Assembly (NCBI RefSeq): GCF_014649015.1
Contig: NZ_BMSF01000009.1
Location: 124,001 to 188,000 of the forward strand
From: Streptomyces narbonensis
Lineage (GTDB): Bacteria; Actinomycetota; Actinomycetes; Streptomycetales; Streptomycetaceae
DNA length: 64,000 nt
Direction: 5' to 3'
The position numbers and the translations under genes are program-made. The notes under the pieces are model-generated. The model worked only from the letters and a program-made list of their open reading frames with translations, ran no database searches and was not told where the DNA came from. Position 1 is the first letter of the stretch. Every line of letters begins with the position of its first letter. Positions 1 through 8,723 of the stretch are shown here, piece after piece.

Positions 1-1440
1 GGAGTAGTACGAGAGCCGCTTCAGGCCGTCGGGGAGCAGGTTGAACCAGACGCCGCCGAAGTCGTGCTCGATGCCGTAGTGGAAGGCGGTCGCGCCGAGG
101 GCGACGCCCTGGTGGCCGGTGACGCAGTTCCAGGCCTGGGTGTAGCCGTCGGCCTTCTGGACGTCGGTGGGCTCCTCGGGGACGCCGTTGGCGTCCTTGG
201 GGGTCTCCCACTCTCCGGCGGGGCCGGTCTCGGTGATGATGTAGGGCTTGGTGTAGCCGCCCTCCACCCAGTCCTGCCGGACCCCGCAGATGTCGCCGTA
301 GGCGTTCATCGAGTACAGGTCCAGGTCGGGCGCGTTCCGCTTGTAGTACGGCCAGGCGCCCGTCCACGCGTCCGTGGAGGTCACGGGGTGGTCGGGGTCG
401 ATGGAGTGGATCTTCTTGGCGACGTCGTTGACGAAGGTCGTGTACGCGTTGCGCTGGGCCTCCAGCTCGGTGCCGCCGTAGCAGTTCTGCAGGCCGAGGA
501 CGGACTCGTTGCCGACGTTCCACATGAGCGTGGCCGGGTGGGACTTGTAGGTGTCTACCCACTTGGCGAACTCGGTGAGCATGGTGCTCTTGTACGCGGT
601 GTCCGTCACGTAGTTCACGCAGCCGCCGGAGCCCGGGCCTCCGCCCGGCTGGAGCCAGAAGCCGTTGATCACCTTGACGCCGTTGGCCGCGGCCGCGTCG
701 AGCAGGGGCTTGGTGCCGGCGTCCGTCCCCCAGGTGCGGACGGTGTTGACGCCCATGGACGTGACGTCCGGCATGTAGCGGGGGGCGTCGGCCATCGCCG
801 GGCCCCAGGTGACGCCCTTGACCGTGAAGGGCTGTCCTCCCACGGTCAGCCGCCAGTCGCCCTGCGTCCCGCTCACCCGGACGGCGCCGCCGGGCTCGGG
901 CTGCGCCGACCCGCCGCCGTACACCTGGAACTCCCACAGGGAGTAGCCGTACCCGGTGCCCCGGGTCACGCCCTGCAGGCGTACGTAGCGGCCCGTACCG
1001 GTGACGGCGAGGTCGTCGGTGCCTCCGTCGCCGGCGGTCACGGACCTGACGGTGCGCCAGTCGCTGCCGTTGTCCGAGAGCTGGATGTCGTAGGCCTTGC
1101 CGTAGGCGCCCTCCCAGTTCAGGACGACGCGGCTGACGTCCTTGCTGCTGCCGAGGTCGACCTGGATCCACTGGGCGTCGGTCCACTGGCTCGCCCAGCG
1201 GGTGCCGGTGAGGTCGCCGTCGAAGGCGGCGGACGCGCCCCAGGCGGCGCCCTCGGAGGAGGACGCGGTGGCCGTCTTCCCCTGGGAGAGCAGGGTCTCG
1301 GCGGCGGTGGCGGGCGCCGCGGTCAGCAGGGCGGTGGAGGTGACGGAGGTGGCGAGCAGGGCACCCAGGGAGAGGAGTGAGCCTGTCGTACGGGCGCGGC
1401 TGCGGCGCCGTGGTGTCGTCGGGTCGGTGATCGCGGTCAT
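1..1440 (-). CDS. Secreted F5/8-type C (CBM32-like) glycoside hydrolase, 3' end outside window
   Basis: The gene reads leftwards off the window; 480 codons are visible with no stop. Residues 1-46 are a signal peptide (Arg-rich start, hydrophobic core, APATAAE cleavage region). Residues about 48-175 form an F5/8 type C carbohydrate-binding module. From about 195 a clan GH-A-like barrel begins, with WNVGNES (Glu312, likely acid/base) and IITETGP (Glu404, likely nucleophile), resembling GH2/GH5-type catalytic domains. The ATG at 1440 is preceded by AGGAGCC. A 14-bp inverted repeat separates it from the upstream co-directional gene. It probably cleaves an extracellular beta-linked polysaccharide; the substrate cannot be read from the sequence. 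Confidence 0.85.
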   Translation of the reverse strand, partial: MTAITDPTTPRRRSRARTTGSLLSLGALLATSVTSTALLTAAPATAAETLLSQGKTATASSSEGAAWGASAAFDGDLTGTRWASQWTDAQWIQVDLGSSKDVSRVVLNWEGAYGKAYDIQLSDNGSDWRTVRSVTAGDGGTDDLAVTGTGRYVRLQGVTRGTGYGYSLWEFQVYGGGSAQPEPGGAVRVSGTQGDWRLTVGGQPFTVKGVTWGPAMADAPRYMPDVTSMGVNTVRTWGTDAGTKPLLDAAAANGVKVINGFWLQPGGGPGSGGCVNYVTDTAYKSTMLTEFAKWVDTYKSHPATLMWNVGNESVLGLQNCYGGTELEAQRNAYTTFVNDVAKKIHSIDPDHPVTSTDAWTGAWPYYKRNAPDLDLYSMNAYGDICGVRQDWVEGGYTKPYIITETGPAGEWETPKDANGVPEEPTDVQKADGYTQAWNCVTGHQGVALGATAFHYGIEHDFGGVWFNLLPDGLKRLSYYS

Positions 1441-1490
1441 GGCGGCTCCTGGACGGAGAGCAGGGGAGGCGGGGAAGGGACGGGGATCGC

Positions 1491-1530
1491 CTTCCGGGCG
1501 GCGCAGCGGGGACTGGGCGCCGCCCGGAAG
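1491..1530 (-). terminator. Hairpin between the two F5/8-module genes
   Basis: Perfect 14-bp inverted repeat (1491-1504 with 1517-1530, 12-nt loop), just downstream of the beta-helix gene stop at 1578 and upstream of the glycoside hydrolase start. A factor-independent terminator or mRNA-stabilising hairpin is likely; there is no clear U tract. Confidence 0.65.
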
Positions 1531-1577
1531 GGGTGAGGGGGCCGGGACGCACCGCAGCGGGGCGCCCCGGCGGGCCG

Positions 1578-3773
1578 TCAGGGGAAGGAGACGACGGTGG
1601 ACGGCACGGTCGAGGTGCCGGCGGGGATGGTGGACGCCCCGGTGTCGTTGATGACGTGGTTGTAGTGGCCCATGCCGCCGAGGGACACCACCAGGAGGCT
1701 GTGGAACTTCACGTTCGGCTTGACGGGGGCCTTGAAGCCGTGGTCCTGGACGATGGTCGGGTCCACGTTGTAGTTGCAGTAGCTGCCCAGGCCCCACGCC
1801 TCGTGGGTGTCGACCGAGTCGTCGACCCGGTAGGCGGCGTACCCCTTCGTCGAACCGTTCTGGATGGCTGCCTGGTTGGGGGCGTCGTACGCCTTCTCGT
1901 TCTGGTAGAAGATCGTGCGACCGCGCTCGCCGTACCACTCCACGTCGTACTTGTTGAAGTGCTCGACGAACAGGCCGGTGGCGAGCACGTCGTCGCCGTT
2001 GACGCGGACGCCGTAGTCGGCGCGGTTGGTCTCCCAGCCCCAGCCCTCGCCGTGGTCCGCGCGCCACACCCAGGTGTGGTCGATGATGGCGTCGTCACTG
2101 TTCACGACCATGCTCGTGGTGGCCTTGCCCGCGCCGGCGCCGCCGATGCGGATGTACACGTCCTGCACGGTGGTGGGGTTGGCGGCGTGGTCCGCGCCGC
2201 TGTTCTGCGGTCCGAGCTCCAGCAGCGTGGAGGAGTTCACCGGGCCCGCGTCGATCAGGAAGCCGGCGAGCCGGACGCCGTCGACGTCGGCGACCTTCAT
2301 CGCGGTGACGCCGTTGTCCGGGATGATCGTGGCGAGGCCGAGGCCGAGCACGATCGTGTTCGCCCGGTTCACGTTGATCGTCTGGTCGACGTGGTAGATG
2401 CCCGGCGTGAAGAGCAGGTTCAGCCCCTGCGCGAGCGCCTGGTTGATGGTGGCGGCGGTGGCGCCGGGCTTGACCACGTAGAACTGGCTCAGCGGGACGG
2501 ACTCGCCCTGCGGGGTGCCGTTCGCCCAGCTGGTGCCGCGGGCGTTCACGCGCTTGGCGGGCGCGAAGACCTTGTACTCGTTGCCGTCCAGGTAGAGGTA
2601 GGGCTTCTCGCGGGAGATGGGGGTGGTGTCGAGCGTGGTGTAGCGGGGCTCGGGGAAGGAGGTGGCCGGAGCGCCCTCGACACCGGAGAAGGTCTGGTTC
2701 CACACGCTGTTGGACCAGCCGCCGATGGAGCTCTCGCGGGTGTACCACTGCTGCTGCGAGTAGTTGCCGATCTGGCCGTCGACCTTGGAGTCGGCGATGT
2801 ACCCGCCGCTGGCCCAGCCGTAGCCGTTGGGGGCGAGGTTGAGGCCGCCCTTGACGTGCATGCGGCGGAAGGAGGAGGCCTGGGAGACGGCCCAGCGGTT
2901 GGTGCCGTTGACCGGGTTGAGGGTCAGGCCCTCCGCGCCGCGCCAGAAGTTCTGCGTGGCGTTGCCGTTGAACCAGCCGGCGTCGACGGTCACGTCGCCG
3001 TTGATGGTGGTGTCGCCGGGGCGCAGGCCGAGACCGGCTATCTGGGTGTAGAAGCCGATCTGCGCGTTGAGGCCGTTGTACGTGCCGGGCTTGAGGAGGA
3101 ACGCGTGGCGGCCCGCACCGAACTGCGCCGACTCCTGCGCCTGGAAGACCTGGTCCAGCTTGGCCTGGATGTTCGGCGTGGACGGGTCGAGGACGTGCAC
3201 GTTGGGGCCGAGGTCGCCGCCGCCCGGCAGGGTCGGACCGCCGCCGTCGGTGGAGCCGTAGACCTGGAACTCCCAGAGGGAGTAGCCGTATCCGGTACCG
3301 CGGGTCAGTCCGTTCATGCGGACGTAGCGGCCGGTGCCGGAGAGCGTGACGTCGTCGGTGCCGCCGTCGCCGCCGGTGACGGTCGTGACGGTCCGCCAGT
3401 CGGTGCCGTTGTCGGAGGCCTGGATCTCGTAGCTCTTGCCGTAGGCCGCTTCCCAGCTCAGGAGGGCGCGGCTGAGGGTGGCGCTCTGGCCGAGGTCCAC
3501 CTGGACCCACTGGGCGTCGGTCCACTGGCTGGCCCAGCGGGTTCCGGTCAGATTGCCGTCGACGGCCGCGGACGCGGCGTAGGTGGTCCCTTCCGTGGAC
3601 GAGGCGGTGGCCGTCTTGCCCTGCGAGAGCAGGGTGGGGGCGGCCTGTGCCGTCGCGGCGGGCAGGACGGCGAGCAGGCCGCCGGCGAGCGAGGCGACGA
3701 GTGCGCCGACGGTGGCCCGTCGGACGGATGATGCGGGGCGCCGGAAGGCCGGCGGGGACCCGACGGAAGACAT
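1578..3773 (-). CDS. Secreted F5/8-type C domain protein with parallel beta-helix (pectate-lyase-like fold)
   Basis: 731 residues. The start at 3773 is chosen because GAGGAG lies just upstream and it opens a signal peptide ending ATAQAAPT; the frame stays open further upstream but without a better start. Residues about 45-150 are an F5/8 type C module nearly identical to that of the neighbouring hydrolase (shared pieces TRWASQWTDAQW and GTGYGYSLWEFQVYG). The rest is a long beta-helix with repeated short strands and a His/Asp/Trp-rich segment (DHTWVWRADHGEGWGW). Homologues are usually annotated only as coagulation factor 5/8 type domain proteins. A glycan-binding lyase or hydrolase role is inferred. 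A LacI-type operator lies 31 bp upstream of the start codon. Confidence 0.82.
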   Translation of the reverse strand: MSSVGSPPAFRRPASSVRRATVGALVASLAGGLLAVLPAATAQAAPTLLSQGKTATASSTEGTTYAASAAVDGNLTGTRWASQWTDAQWVQVDLGQSATLSRALLSWEAAYGKSYEIQASDNGTDWRTVTTVTGGDGGTDDVTLSGTGRYVRMNGLTRGTGYGYSLWEFQVYGSTDGGGPTLPGGGDLGPNVHVLDPSTPNIQAKLDQVFQAQESAQFGAGRHAFLLKPGTYNGLNAQIGFYTQIAGLGLRPGDTTINGDVTVDAGWFNGNATQNFWRGAEGLTLNPVNGTNRWAVSQASSFRRMHVKGGLNLAPNGYGWASGGYIADSKVDGQIGNYSQQQWYTRESSIGGWSNSVWNQTFSGVEGAPATSFPEPRYTTLDTTPISREKPYLYLDGNEYKVFAPAKRVNARGTSWANGTPQGESVPLSQFYVVKPGATAATINQALAQGLNLLFTPGIYHVDQTINVNRANTIVLGLGLATIIPDNGVTAMKVADVDGVRLAGFLIDAGPVNSSTLLELGPQNSGADHAANPTTVQDVYIRIGGAGAGKATTSMVVNSDDAIIDHTWVWRADHGEGWGWETNRADYGVRVNGDDVLATGLFVEHFNKYDVEWYGERGRTIFYQNEKAYDAPNQAAIQNGSTKGYAAYRVDDSVDTHEAWGLGSYCNYNVDPTIVQDHGFKAPVKPNVKFHSLLVVSLGGMGHYNHVINDTGASTIPAGTSTVPSTVVSFP

Positions 3774-3803
3774 GGGGCTCCTCGGTGTATGTGGGGGAAA
3801 CGT

Positions 3804-3819
3804 GGGAGAGCGCTCTCCC
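3804..3819. promoter_or_regulatory. LacI-family operator, perfect 16-bp palindrome
   Basis: GGGAGAGCGCTCTCCC is perfectly symmetrical around a central CG, the usual shape of a LacI/CebR-type operator. It lies between the secreted beta-helix gene (minus strand) and the divergent LacI regulator gene, just downstream of a candidate minus-strand -10, so binding would block transcription of the secreted enzymes. Confidence 0.75.
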
Positions 3820-3821
3820 GA

Positions 3822-3851
3822 ACCTTGCCCGGCGGTCACGATGACGGTCAA
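3822..3851 (-). promoter_or_regulatory. Candidate promoter of the secreted enzyme genes
   Basis: On the minus strand TTGACC (3851-3846) is followed after 18 bp by CAAGGT (3827-3822). The LacI palindrome starts 2 bp downstream of the -10. The -35 is good and the -10 is weak, so the assignment rests largely on the operator position. Confidence 0.35.
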
Positions 3852-3962
3852 GCCATACGACACCGCTTTTCTTTTGGCTTTCATTAAGTCGCAGCGTCAC
3901 CTGCGCCCAGGGCGGCCGGAGCCGTACCACCACCGGACACGGAGCCCCGATATGGTGCACAA

Positions 3963-5027
3963 GTGGGGAATCGACAGAGCGCGCGGGTGGGAAATCGAGG
4001 TCCGACCCTGGAGGACGTCGCACGCGAGGCGGGGGTGTCCAGGGCGACGGTGTCCCGTGTCGTCAACGGCGTGCGCAACGTGGCCCCCGGTATCCAGCAG
4101 GCCGTACGCGACGCGGTCGCCCGCACCGGCTACACGCCCAATCAGGCCGCCCGGTCCCTGGTGACACGCCGCACCGGAACCGTCGCCCTGGTGCTCTCCG
4201 CGACGGGAAGGGCCTTCGCCGCCCGGGTGTTCTCCGACCCGTTCTTCGGCCGGGTGGTGGACGGAGTGCTCCCGGTACTGCGCGAGCGCACGATCCAGCC
4301 GGTCATGCTGGTGGCCGAGTCGGAGGAGGCCAGGGCCCAGCTGGTGGAGTACCTGCGGCAGGGCGGCGCCGACGGGGCCCTTGTCGTCCCGCTCGACGCG
4401 GACGACCCCCTGCCCGCGATGCTGGTGGCGGCCGACGTCCCCACGGTCCTGTTCGGCCGCCCACACGACTCCACGCGGTGCGGCTTCGTCGACCTCGACA
4501 ACACCGCGGGCGCCCGACTGGCCGCCGAGCACCTGTGGGCCACCGGCCGGCGGCGCCCGGCCACCATCGCGGCACCGGTCAGCGCCCCCACCGCGCCCGA
4601 GCGCCTCGACGGCTTCCGGGAGGCGTTCGCGGCCCGCGGGGTGACATCGGTGCCCGTCGTGCGGGGACGGTTCTCGGTGGACAGCGGTCGGCGCGCGATG
4701 GCGCGGCTGCTGAAGGAACACCCGGGGATCGACGGGGTGTTCGCCGCGAACGACCTGATGGCGCAGGGCGCCTGCCAGTACCTGCGCGAGGAGGGGATCG
4801 CGGTCCCCGGTTCGGTGGCCGTGGTGGGCTTCGACGACTCCGTGGCCGCGCGGAGGGCACAACCGCAGCTGACCACCGTGCGTCAGCCGGTGGAGCGCAT
4901 GGCTGCCGCGATGGCCCGCCTCCTGGTCGAGGAGCTCACCGGCGGCCGGCCGGAGTCGGACCGGCAGCCCCACGAGCCCGCCTCGAAGCTGTTCGAGCCG
5001 GTGCTCGTCGTCCGCGAGTCCACCTGA
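3963..5027 (+). CDS. LacI/GalR-family transcriptional regulator
   Basis: 354 residues. The N-terminal helix-turn-helix (TLEDVAREAGVSRATVSRVV, residues 15-34) and hinge helix are typical, followed by a periplasmic-binding-protein-like effector domain (about 70-340) with the family's GVFAANDLMA and VVGFDDS pieces. The GTG at 3963 lies 6 nt after TATGGT (3951-3956), which fits a leaderless transcript; a second GTG eight codons later follows the same GTGGG(A)AATCGA sequence, so either could be used. It is divergent from the secreted F5/8-domain genes and probably represses them through the palindrome at 3804-3819 until a sugar binds. The effector is unknown. Confidence 0.9.
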   Translation: MGNRQSARVGNRGPTLEDVAREAGVSRATVSRVVNGVRNVAPGIQQAVRDAVARTGYTPNQAARSLVTRRTGTVALVLSATGRAFAARVFSDPFFGRVVDGVLPVLRERTIQPVMLVAESEEARAQLVEYLRQGGADGALVVPLDADDPLPAMLVAADVPTVLFGRPHDSTRCGFVDLDNTAGARLAAEHLWATGRRRPATIAAPVSAPTAPERLDGFREAFAARGVTSVPVVRGRFSVDSGRRAMARLLKEHPGIDGVFAANDLMAQGACQYLREEGIAVPGSVAVVGFDDSVAARRAQPQLTTVRQPVERMAAAMARLLVEELTGGRPESDRQPHEPASKLFEPVLVVREST

Positions 5028-5045
5028 CCCGGCCACACCGGCGCG

Positions 5046-6089
5046 TCACGCCTCCAGGGCGTCCAGTAGGGCGAGCTGCCGCGCGACCCGCTCGGCGGAC
5101 CAGGTGTCGAGCCAGGCCGCGAACTCCCCGCCGTAGGCACGGGGGACGGCTTCCACCCGCATGACGAGGGCCAGGTAGACGCGGTAGAGGGCCAGTCGTG
5201 TACGGGCTCCGGTGTCGACGGTCAGGCCGGGAGCGACGGACCGGTAGCCGGCCATGAGGTCGGGATCGTCCTCGGGCGAGCCGAGCGGGTCGAGCCCGAC
5301 GAGCTCGGCCAAGGGGTCGCCGAAGAAGGCGCGTTCGCCGTCGATGAGGCCGCTCAGGTGCCACGGGCCGTTCCCGGTCCGGGCGAGGACGATGTTGCCC
5401 TCCCAGGCGTCGAAGTGGACGAGCGCGGGGCCGCGGACCTCGGCAAGCCGGTGGCCGAAGCGCACGGGCAGGTCGGCGAGGCGATCCGGCGGGGCGGGCA
5501 GGGCGACTTCGAACCGGACCGCGTCGGCGAGGACGGCATGCAGCATGGCGGTGAACGCGGAGGGCCAGTGGGGACCGGAGAGACCGACGGACGGACGCGG
5601 ATAGCCGTAGGCGGCACCGGTGACGGTGGCGATCCGGGCCAGGCACTCCCCCAGCCGGTGGCGCAGCGCGGCACGGTCGGCCGGTGCGATCCGGTCGCGG
5701 GCGGCGTCCCAGGTGGTCCCGTCGACGTGGGTGAGGAGCAGCCACTCGGCGGGGTTGCCGGGGCCGACCGGCTCGTGGTGGAGGACGGTGGGGGCGGGAG
5801 CGCCGGCCCGGGCGGCGAGGCGGTGGAAGAGTGCCTCGGTGCCGAGGAGGCCCTGTTCGTGGGTGAGGGCCGGGGCGCCGGCCCGGGGCGCCGTCTTGAG
5901 CACCAGCCGCCGCCCGTCGGCGAGTTCGAGCAGGCGGGCCGTGTTGTAGAGGCCGCCGCCGAGGGCGGTGCTCCGGACGACCGCCACCGGGCCGAGGGCG
6001 TGCCGAAGCCGCTGGGCTGCGAGCTCGGCCTCCGCCGCGTCGGCGTCGTCGGGGCCCTGCGGAGGAGACGGATCGGTGGTGGCGGCCAT
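5046..6089 (-). CDS. Phosphotransferase of the APH / choline-kinase superfamily
   Basis: 347 residues, close to the usual length. The catalytic loop is LVHFDAWEGNIV (HxDxxxxN, Brenner motif), followed by LIDGERAFFGDP, whose Asp is the metal-binding residue. The N-lobe has VVRSTALGGGLYNTARL (nucleotide loop) and LVLKTAP (ATP lysine). It phosphorylates a small hydroxyl compound; the family includes aminoglycoside and macrolide kinases, but nothing here proves a resistance role. The ATG at 6089 is preceded by AGGAG. It converges on the LacI gene with an 18-bp gap, and a 16-bp tandem repeat array lies upstream of its start. Confidence 0.8.
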   Translation of the reverse strand: MAATTDPSPPQGPDDADAAEAELAAQRLRHALGPVAVVRSTALGGGLYNTARLLELADGRRLVLKTAPRAGAPALTHEQGLLGTEALFHRLAARAGAPAPTVLHHEPVGPGNPAEWLLLTHVDGTTWDAARDRIAPADRAALRHRLGECLARIATVTGAAYGYPRPSVGLSGPHWPSAFTAMLHAVLADAVRFEVALPAPPDRLADLPVRFGHRLAEVRGPALVHFDAWEGNIVLARTGNGPWHLSGLIDGERAFFGDPLAELVGLDPLGSPEDDPDLMAGYRSVAPGLTVDTGARTRLALYRVYLALVMRVEAVPRAYGGEFAAWLDTWSAERVARQLALLDALEA

Positions 6090-6145
6090 GGGACGCTCCT
6101 GTGCGGGGATGCCTCGGGGATGGTAGGGCCATGGGGGGCAGGAGT

Positions 6146-6289
6146 TCGTAGGGCCAGGTGCTCGTAGGGCCCGGTGCTCGTAGGGCCCGGTGCTCGTAGG
6201 GCCCGGTGCTCGTAGGGCCCGGTGCTCGTAGGGCCCGGTGCTCGTAGGGCCCGGTGCTCGTAGGGCCCGGTGCTCGTAGGGCCCGGTGC
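6146..6289. repeat. Nine-copy 16-bp tandem repeat
   Basis: The unit TCGTAGGGCCCGGTGC occurs nine times head to tail with only one base change (the first copy has GGCCAGG), followed by TCGTA of a tenth. Each unit holds the palindrome GGGCCC. It lies between the phosphotransferase start and the beta-glucosidase terminator. There are no spacers, so it is not a CRISPR array. Near-perfect identity suggests recent slippage expansion. Confidence 0.95.
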
Positions 6290-6298
6290 TCGTACCGC

Positions 6299-6332
6299 GG
6301 AAGGCCGCCCCTGCGATGCCGGGCGGCCTTCC
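6299..6332 (-). terminator. Terminator of the beta-glucoside operon
   Basis: Perfect 12-bp inverted repeat (6299-6310 and 6321-6332, 10-nt loop) starting 23 bp past the beta-glucosidase stop codon. Confidence 0.75.
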
Positions 6333-6354
6333 TGACCGGTACGGCGGCTGCCGG

Positions 6355-7746
6355 TCAGCCGGTGGGCGCCGCCCGGTGGGCGCGGATGATGTCCGCGTAC
6401 CGCCGGCCGCTCGTCTTCACGGTCCGCTTCTGCGTCGCGTAGTCGACGTGGACGAGGCCGAAGCGCTTGTCGTAGCCGTAGGCCCATTCGAAGTTGTCGA
6501 GCAGGGACCAGGCGTAGTACCCGGCGAGCGGGGCGCCCTTGCGCAGGGCGCGGGCGCAGGCGGCCAGGTGCTGTTCCAGGTAGAGGGTGCGCTCGGGGTC
6601 GTGGACCCCGCCGTCGGGGCCGACGGTGTCGGGGAAGGCGGAGCCGTTCTCGGTGACGTACAGCTCGCGTACTCCGTAGTCCTCGGTGAGGCGCAGCAGG
6701 AGGGCCTCCAGGCCACCGGCGTCGATCTGCCAGTCCATGCCCGTGCGGGGGACGTCGGGGAGGCGGACCTCGCGGGCGTACGGGACGGGGCCGGCGGGGT
6801 CGTCGGCGACGGTCACCGGGAAGTAGTAGTTGAGGCCGTGCCAGTCGAGCGGGGTCGCGATGGTCTCCAGGTCACCGGTCTGTTCGGGGAGTTCGACGCC
6901 GTACAGCTCGCGCATGTCGGCGGGGAAGCCCCGGCCGTGGACCGGGTCGAGCCACCAGCGGTTGGTGTGGCCGTCCATGCGGGCGGCGGCCGCGATGTCC
7001 TCGGGCCGGGTGGAGGCGGGGGCGACGGTGGAGTGGTTGGTGACCAGGCCGACCCGTGCGCCGGGGGCGGCGGCGCGGATGGCCTGGGTGGCGAGTCCGT
7101 GGCCGAGGAGCAGGTGGTAGGAGGCGCGGACGGCGGCCGTCAGGTCGGTGTATCCGGGGGCCATCCGGCCTTCCAGGTGGCCGATCCAGCCCGAGCAGAG
7201 GGGTTCGTTGAGCGTGGCCCACTGGGTGACGCGGTCGCCGAGGCGTTCGGCGACGACGGAGGCGTACGCGGCGAGGTGCTCGGCGGTGGCCCGCTCCGTC
7301 CAGCCGCCGCGACTGTCCTGGACCCGGTCCTGGAGGGCCTGCGGCAGGTCCCAGTGGTAGAGGGTGACGGACGGGGCGATGCCCGCGTCGAGGAGGGCGT
7401 CGACGAGCCGGTCGTAGAAGTCGAGTCCGGCGGCGTTGACCGGTCCGTCGCCGCCGGGCACGACGCGCGGCCAGGCGATGGAGAGGCGGTAGGCGTCGGT
7501 GCCGAGGCCCTTCATCAGGGCGAGGTCCTCGGGCCAGCGGTGGTAGTGGTCGCAGGCGGTGTCGCCGGTGTCGCCGTTGTCGATCGCGCCGGGGGTGCGG
7601 GAGAAGGTGTCCCAGATGGAGGGGGCGCGGCCGTCCTCGGCGACGGCGCCCTCGATCTGGTAGGCGGATGTCGCCGTGCCCCAGGCGAAGGTCGGAGGGA
7701 AGGCCTCCAGGTCGAGCGCGGGGCGGGAGTCGGAGGATGCGGACAC
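6355..7746 (-). CDS. bglC: GH1 beta-glucosidase
   Basis: 463 residues from the GTG at 7746, which has AAGAGG seven bases upstream. An in-frame GTG at 7803 overlapping the permease stop would add 19 residues. This is a complete GH1 barrel: FAWGTATSAYQIEG near the N-terminus, TLNEP with acid/base Glu181, YVTENG with nucleophile Glu366, and SLLDNFEWAYGYDKRFG near the end. It has no signal peptide, so it acts in the cytoplasm on imported beta-linked di- or oligosaccharides. It is the last gene of the binding protein-permease-permease-hydrolase operon, the layout of the Streptomyces ceb cellobiose system. The symbol follows that analogy; orthology is not proven. Confidence 0.92.
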   Translation of the reverse strand: MSASSDSRPALDLEAFPPTFAWGTATSAYQIEGAVAEDGRAPSIWDTFSRTPGAIDNGDTGDTACDHYHRWPEDLALMKGLGTDAYRLSIAWPRVVPGGDGPVNAAGLDFYDRLVDALLDAGIAPSVTLYHWDLPQALQDRVQDSRGGWTERATAEHLAAYASVVAERLGDRVTQWATLNEPLCSGWIGHLEGRMAPGYTDLTAAVRASYHLLLGHGLATQAIRAAAPGARVGLVTNHSTVAPASTRPEDIAAAARMDGHTNRWWLDPVHGRGFPADMRELYGVELPEQTGDLETIATPLDWHGLNYYFPVTVADDPAGPVPYAREVRLPDVPRTGMDWQIDAGGLEALLLRLTEDYGVRELYVTENGSAFPDTVGPDGGVHDPERTLYLEQHLAACARALRKGAPLAGYYAWSLLDNFEWAYGYDKRFGLVHVDYATQKRTVKTSGRRYADIIRAHRAAPTG

Positions 7747-7799
7747 GGAGAACCTCTTCGTGATGGGAGGAGAGAAGGCCGAGGGGTCGGAGAGCGACG

Positions 7800-8723
7800 T
7801 CACTTGACCGCACCCGCGGTGAGGCCGGCGACGAGGTAGCGCTGGAGGAGGAGGAAGCCGACGACGACGGGCACGCTCACGACGAGGGAGGCGGCCATCA
7901 CCTGGTTCCAGTACACGTCGTTCTGGGTGGCGTAGCCCTGGAGTCCGACGGCGAGGGTGCGGGTCGTGTCGTTGGTCATGACGGAGGCGAAGAGGACCTC
8001 GCCCCAGGCGGTCATGAAGGCGTAGACGGCGACGGCGATGATGCCGGGGGACGCGGCCGGGACGATCACCCGGAACAGGGCCTTGACCGGCCCGCAGCCG
8101 TCGACCTTGGCGGCTTCGTCGAGTTCGCGCGGGATCGAGTCGAAGTAGCCGGTCAGCATCCAGATCGAGAACGGCAGCGAGAACGTCAGATAGGTGAGGA
8201 CCAGGCCTTCGCGCGAACCGAAGAGCGCGATGCCGGTGGCGTTGCCGATGTTGACGTAGATGAGGAAGAGCGGCAGCAGGAAGAGGATGCCGGGGAACAT
8301 CTGCGTCGACAGCACCGTCACGGTGAAGACCCGCTTGCCGCGGAAGTCGTAGCGGCTCACCCCGTAGGCGGCGAAGATCGCGACGACCACCGAGAAGACG
8401 GTGGCCGCGCCCGCCACGACGATCGAGTTCACGAAGTAGTCGGCGAGCGGGACGGTCTCCCAGATGTCGAGGTACGGGCGGAACGTGATCCCCGAGGGGA
8501 TCCACCGGAACTTCCCCGAGACGTCCTCCAGCGGCTTCAGCGAGCTGGAGACCATCACGAACACCGGCAGGAGCACGAAGGTGGTGAGCAGGGTGAGGAA
8601 GATCCGCCGGGTCCACAGGAAGGAGCGGGGCGCGGCCATCGGGGAGCGCCGGGCCGTTCGGCCACGGGCACGCGCTGTGCGGCGGGGGGCTCGCCCCGTG
8701 TGCCGGAGGGCGTTCTCAGACAT
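7800..8723 (-). CDS. Sugar ABC transporter permease, MalG/CebG type
   Basis: 307 residues with six predicted membrane helices and the permease loop ELDEAAKVDGCGPVKALFRVIVP, the EAA motif that docks to the ATPase. An Arg-rich cytoplasmic N-terminus of about 35 residues precedes the first helix. Its start overlaps the upstream permease stop by 8 bp, so the two are probably translationally coupled. There is no ATPase gene in the operon. This is usual for Streptomyces sugar importers, which share the MsiK ATPase encoded elsewhere. Confidence 0.92.
   Translation of the reverse strand: MSENALRHTGRAPRRTARARGRTARRSPMAAPRSFLWTRRIFLTLLTTFVLLPVFVMVSSSLKPLEDVSGKFRWIPSGITFRPYLDIWETVPLADYFVNSIVVAGAATVFSVVVAIFAAYGVSRYDFRGKRVFTVTVLSTQMFPGILFLLPLFLIYVNIGNATGIALFGSREGLVLTYLTFSLPFSIWMLTGYFDSIPRELDEAAKVDGCGPVKALFRVIVPAASPGIIAVAVYAFMTAWGEVLFASVMTNDTTRTLAVGLQGYATQNDVYWNQVMAASLVVSVPVVVGFLLLQRYLVAGLTAGAVK

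Noticed and set aside
64..1380. Plus-strand frame opposite the F5/8 glycoside hydrolase
   Set aside because: Gly/Val/Ala-rich shadow; the minus strand has signal peptide, module and catalytic motifs.
5046..6089. Antibiotic-resistance kinase
   Set aside because: Only superfamily motifs are visible; nothing points to a particular aminoglycoside or macrolide, so it is left as a general phosphotransferase.
6146..6289. CRISPR array
   Set aside because: Units abut directly with no spacers, are only 16 bp, and no cas genes are present.
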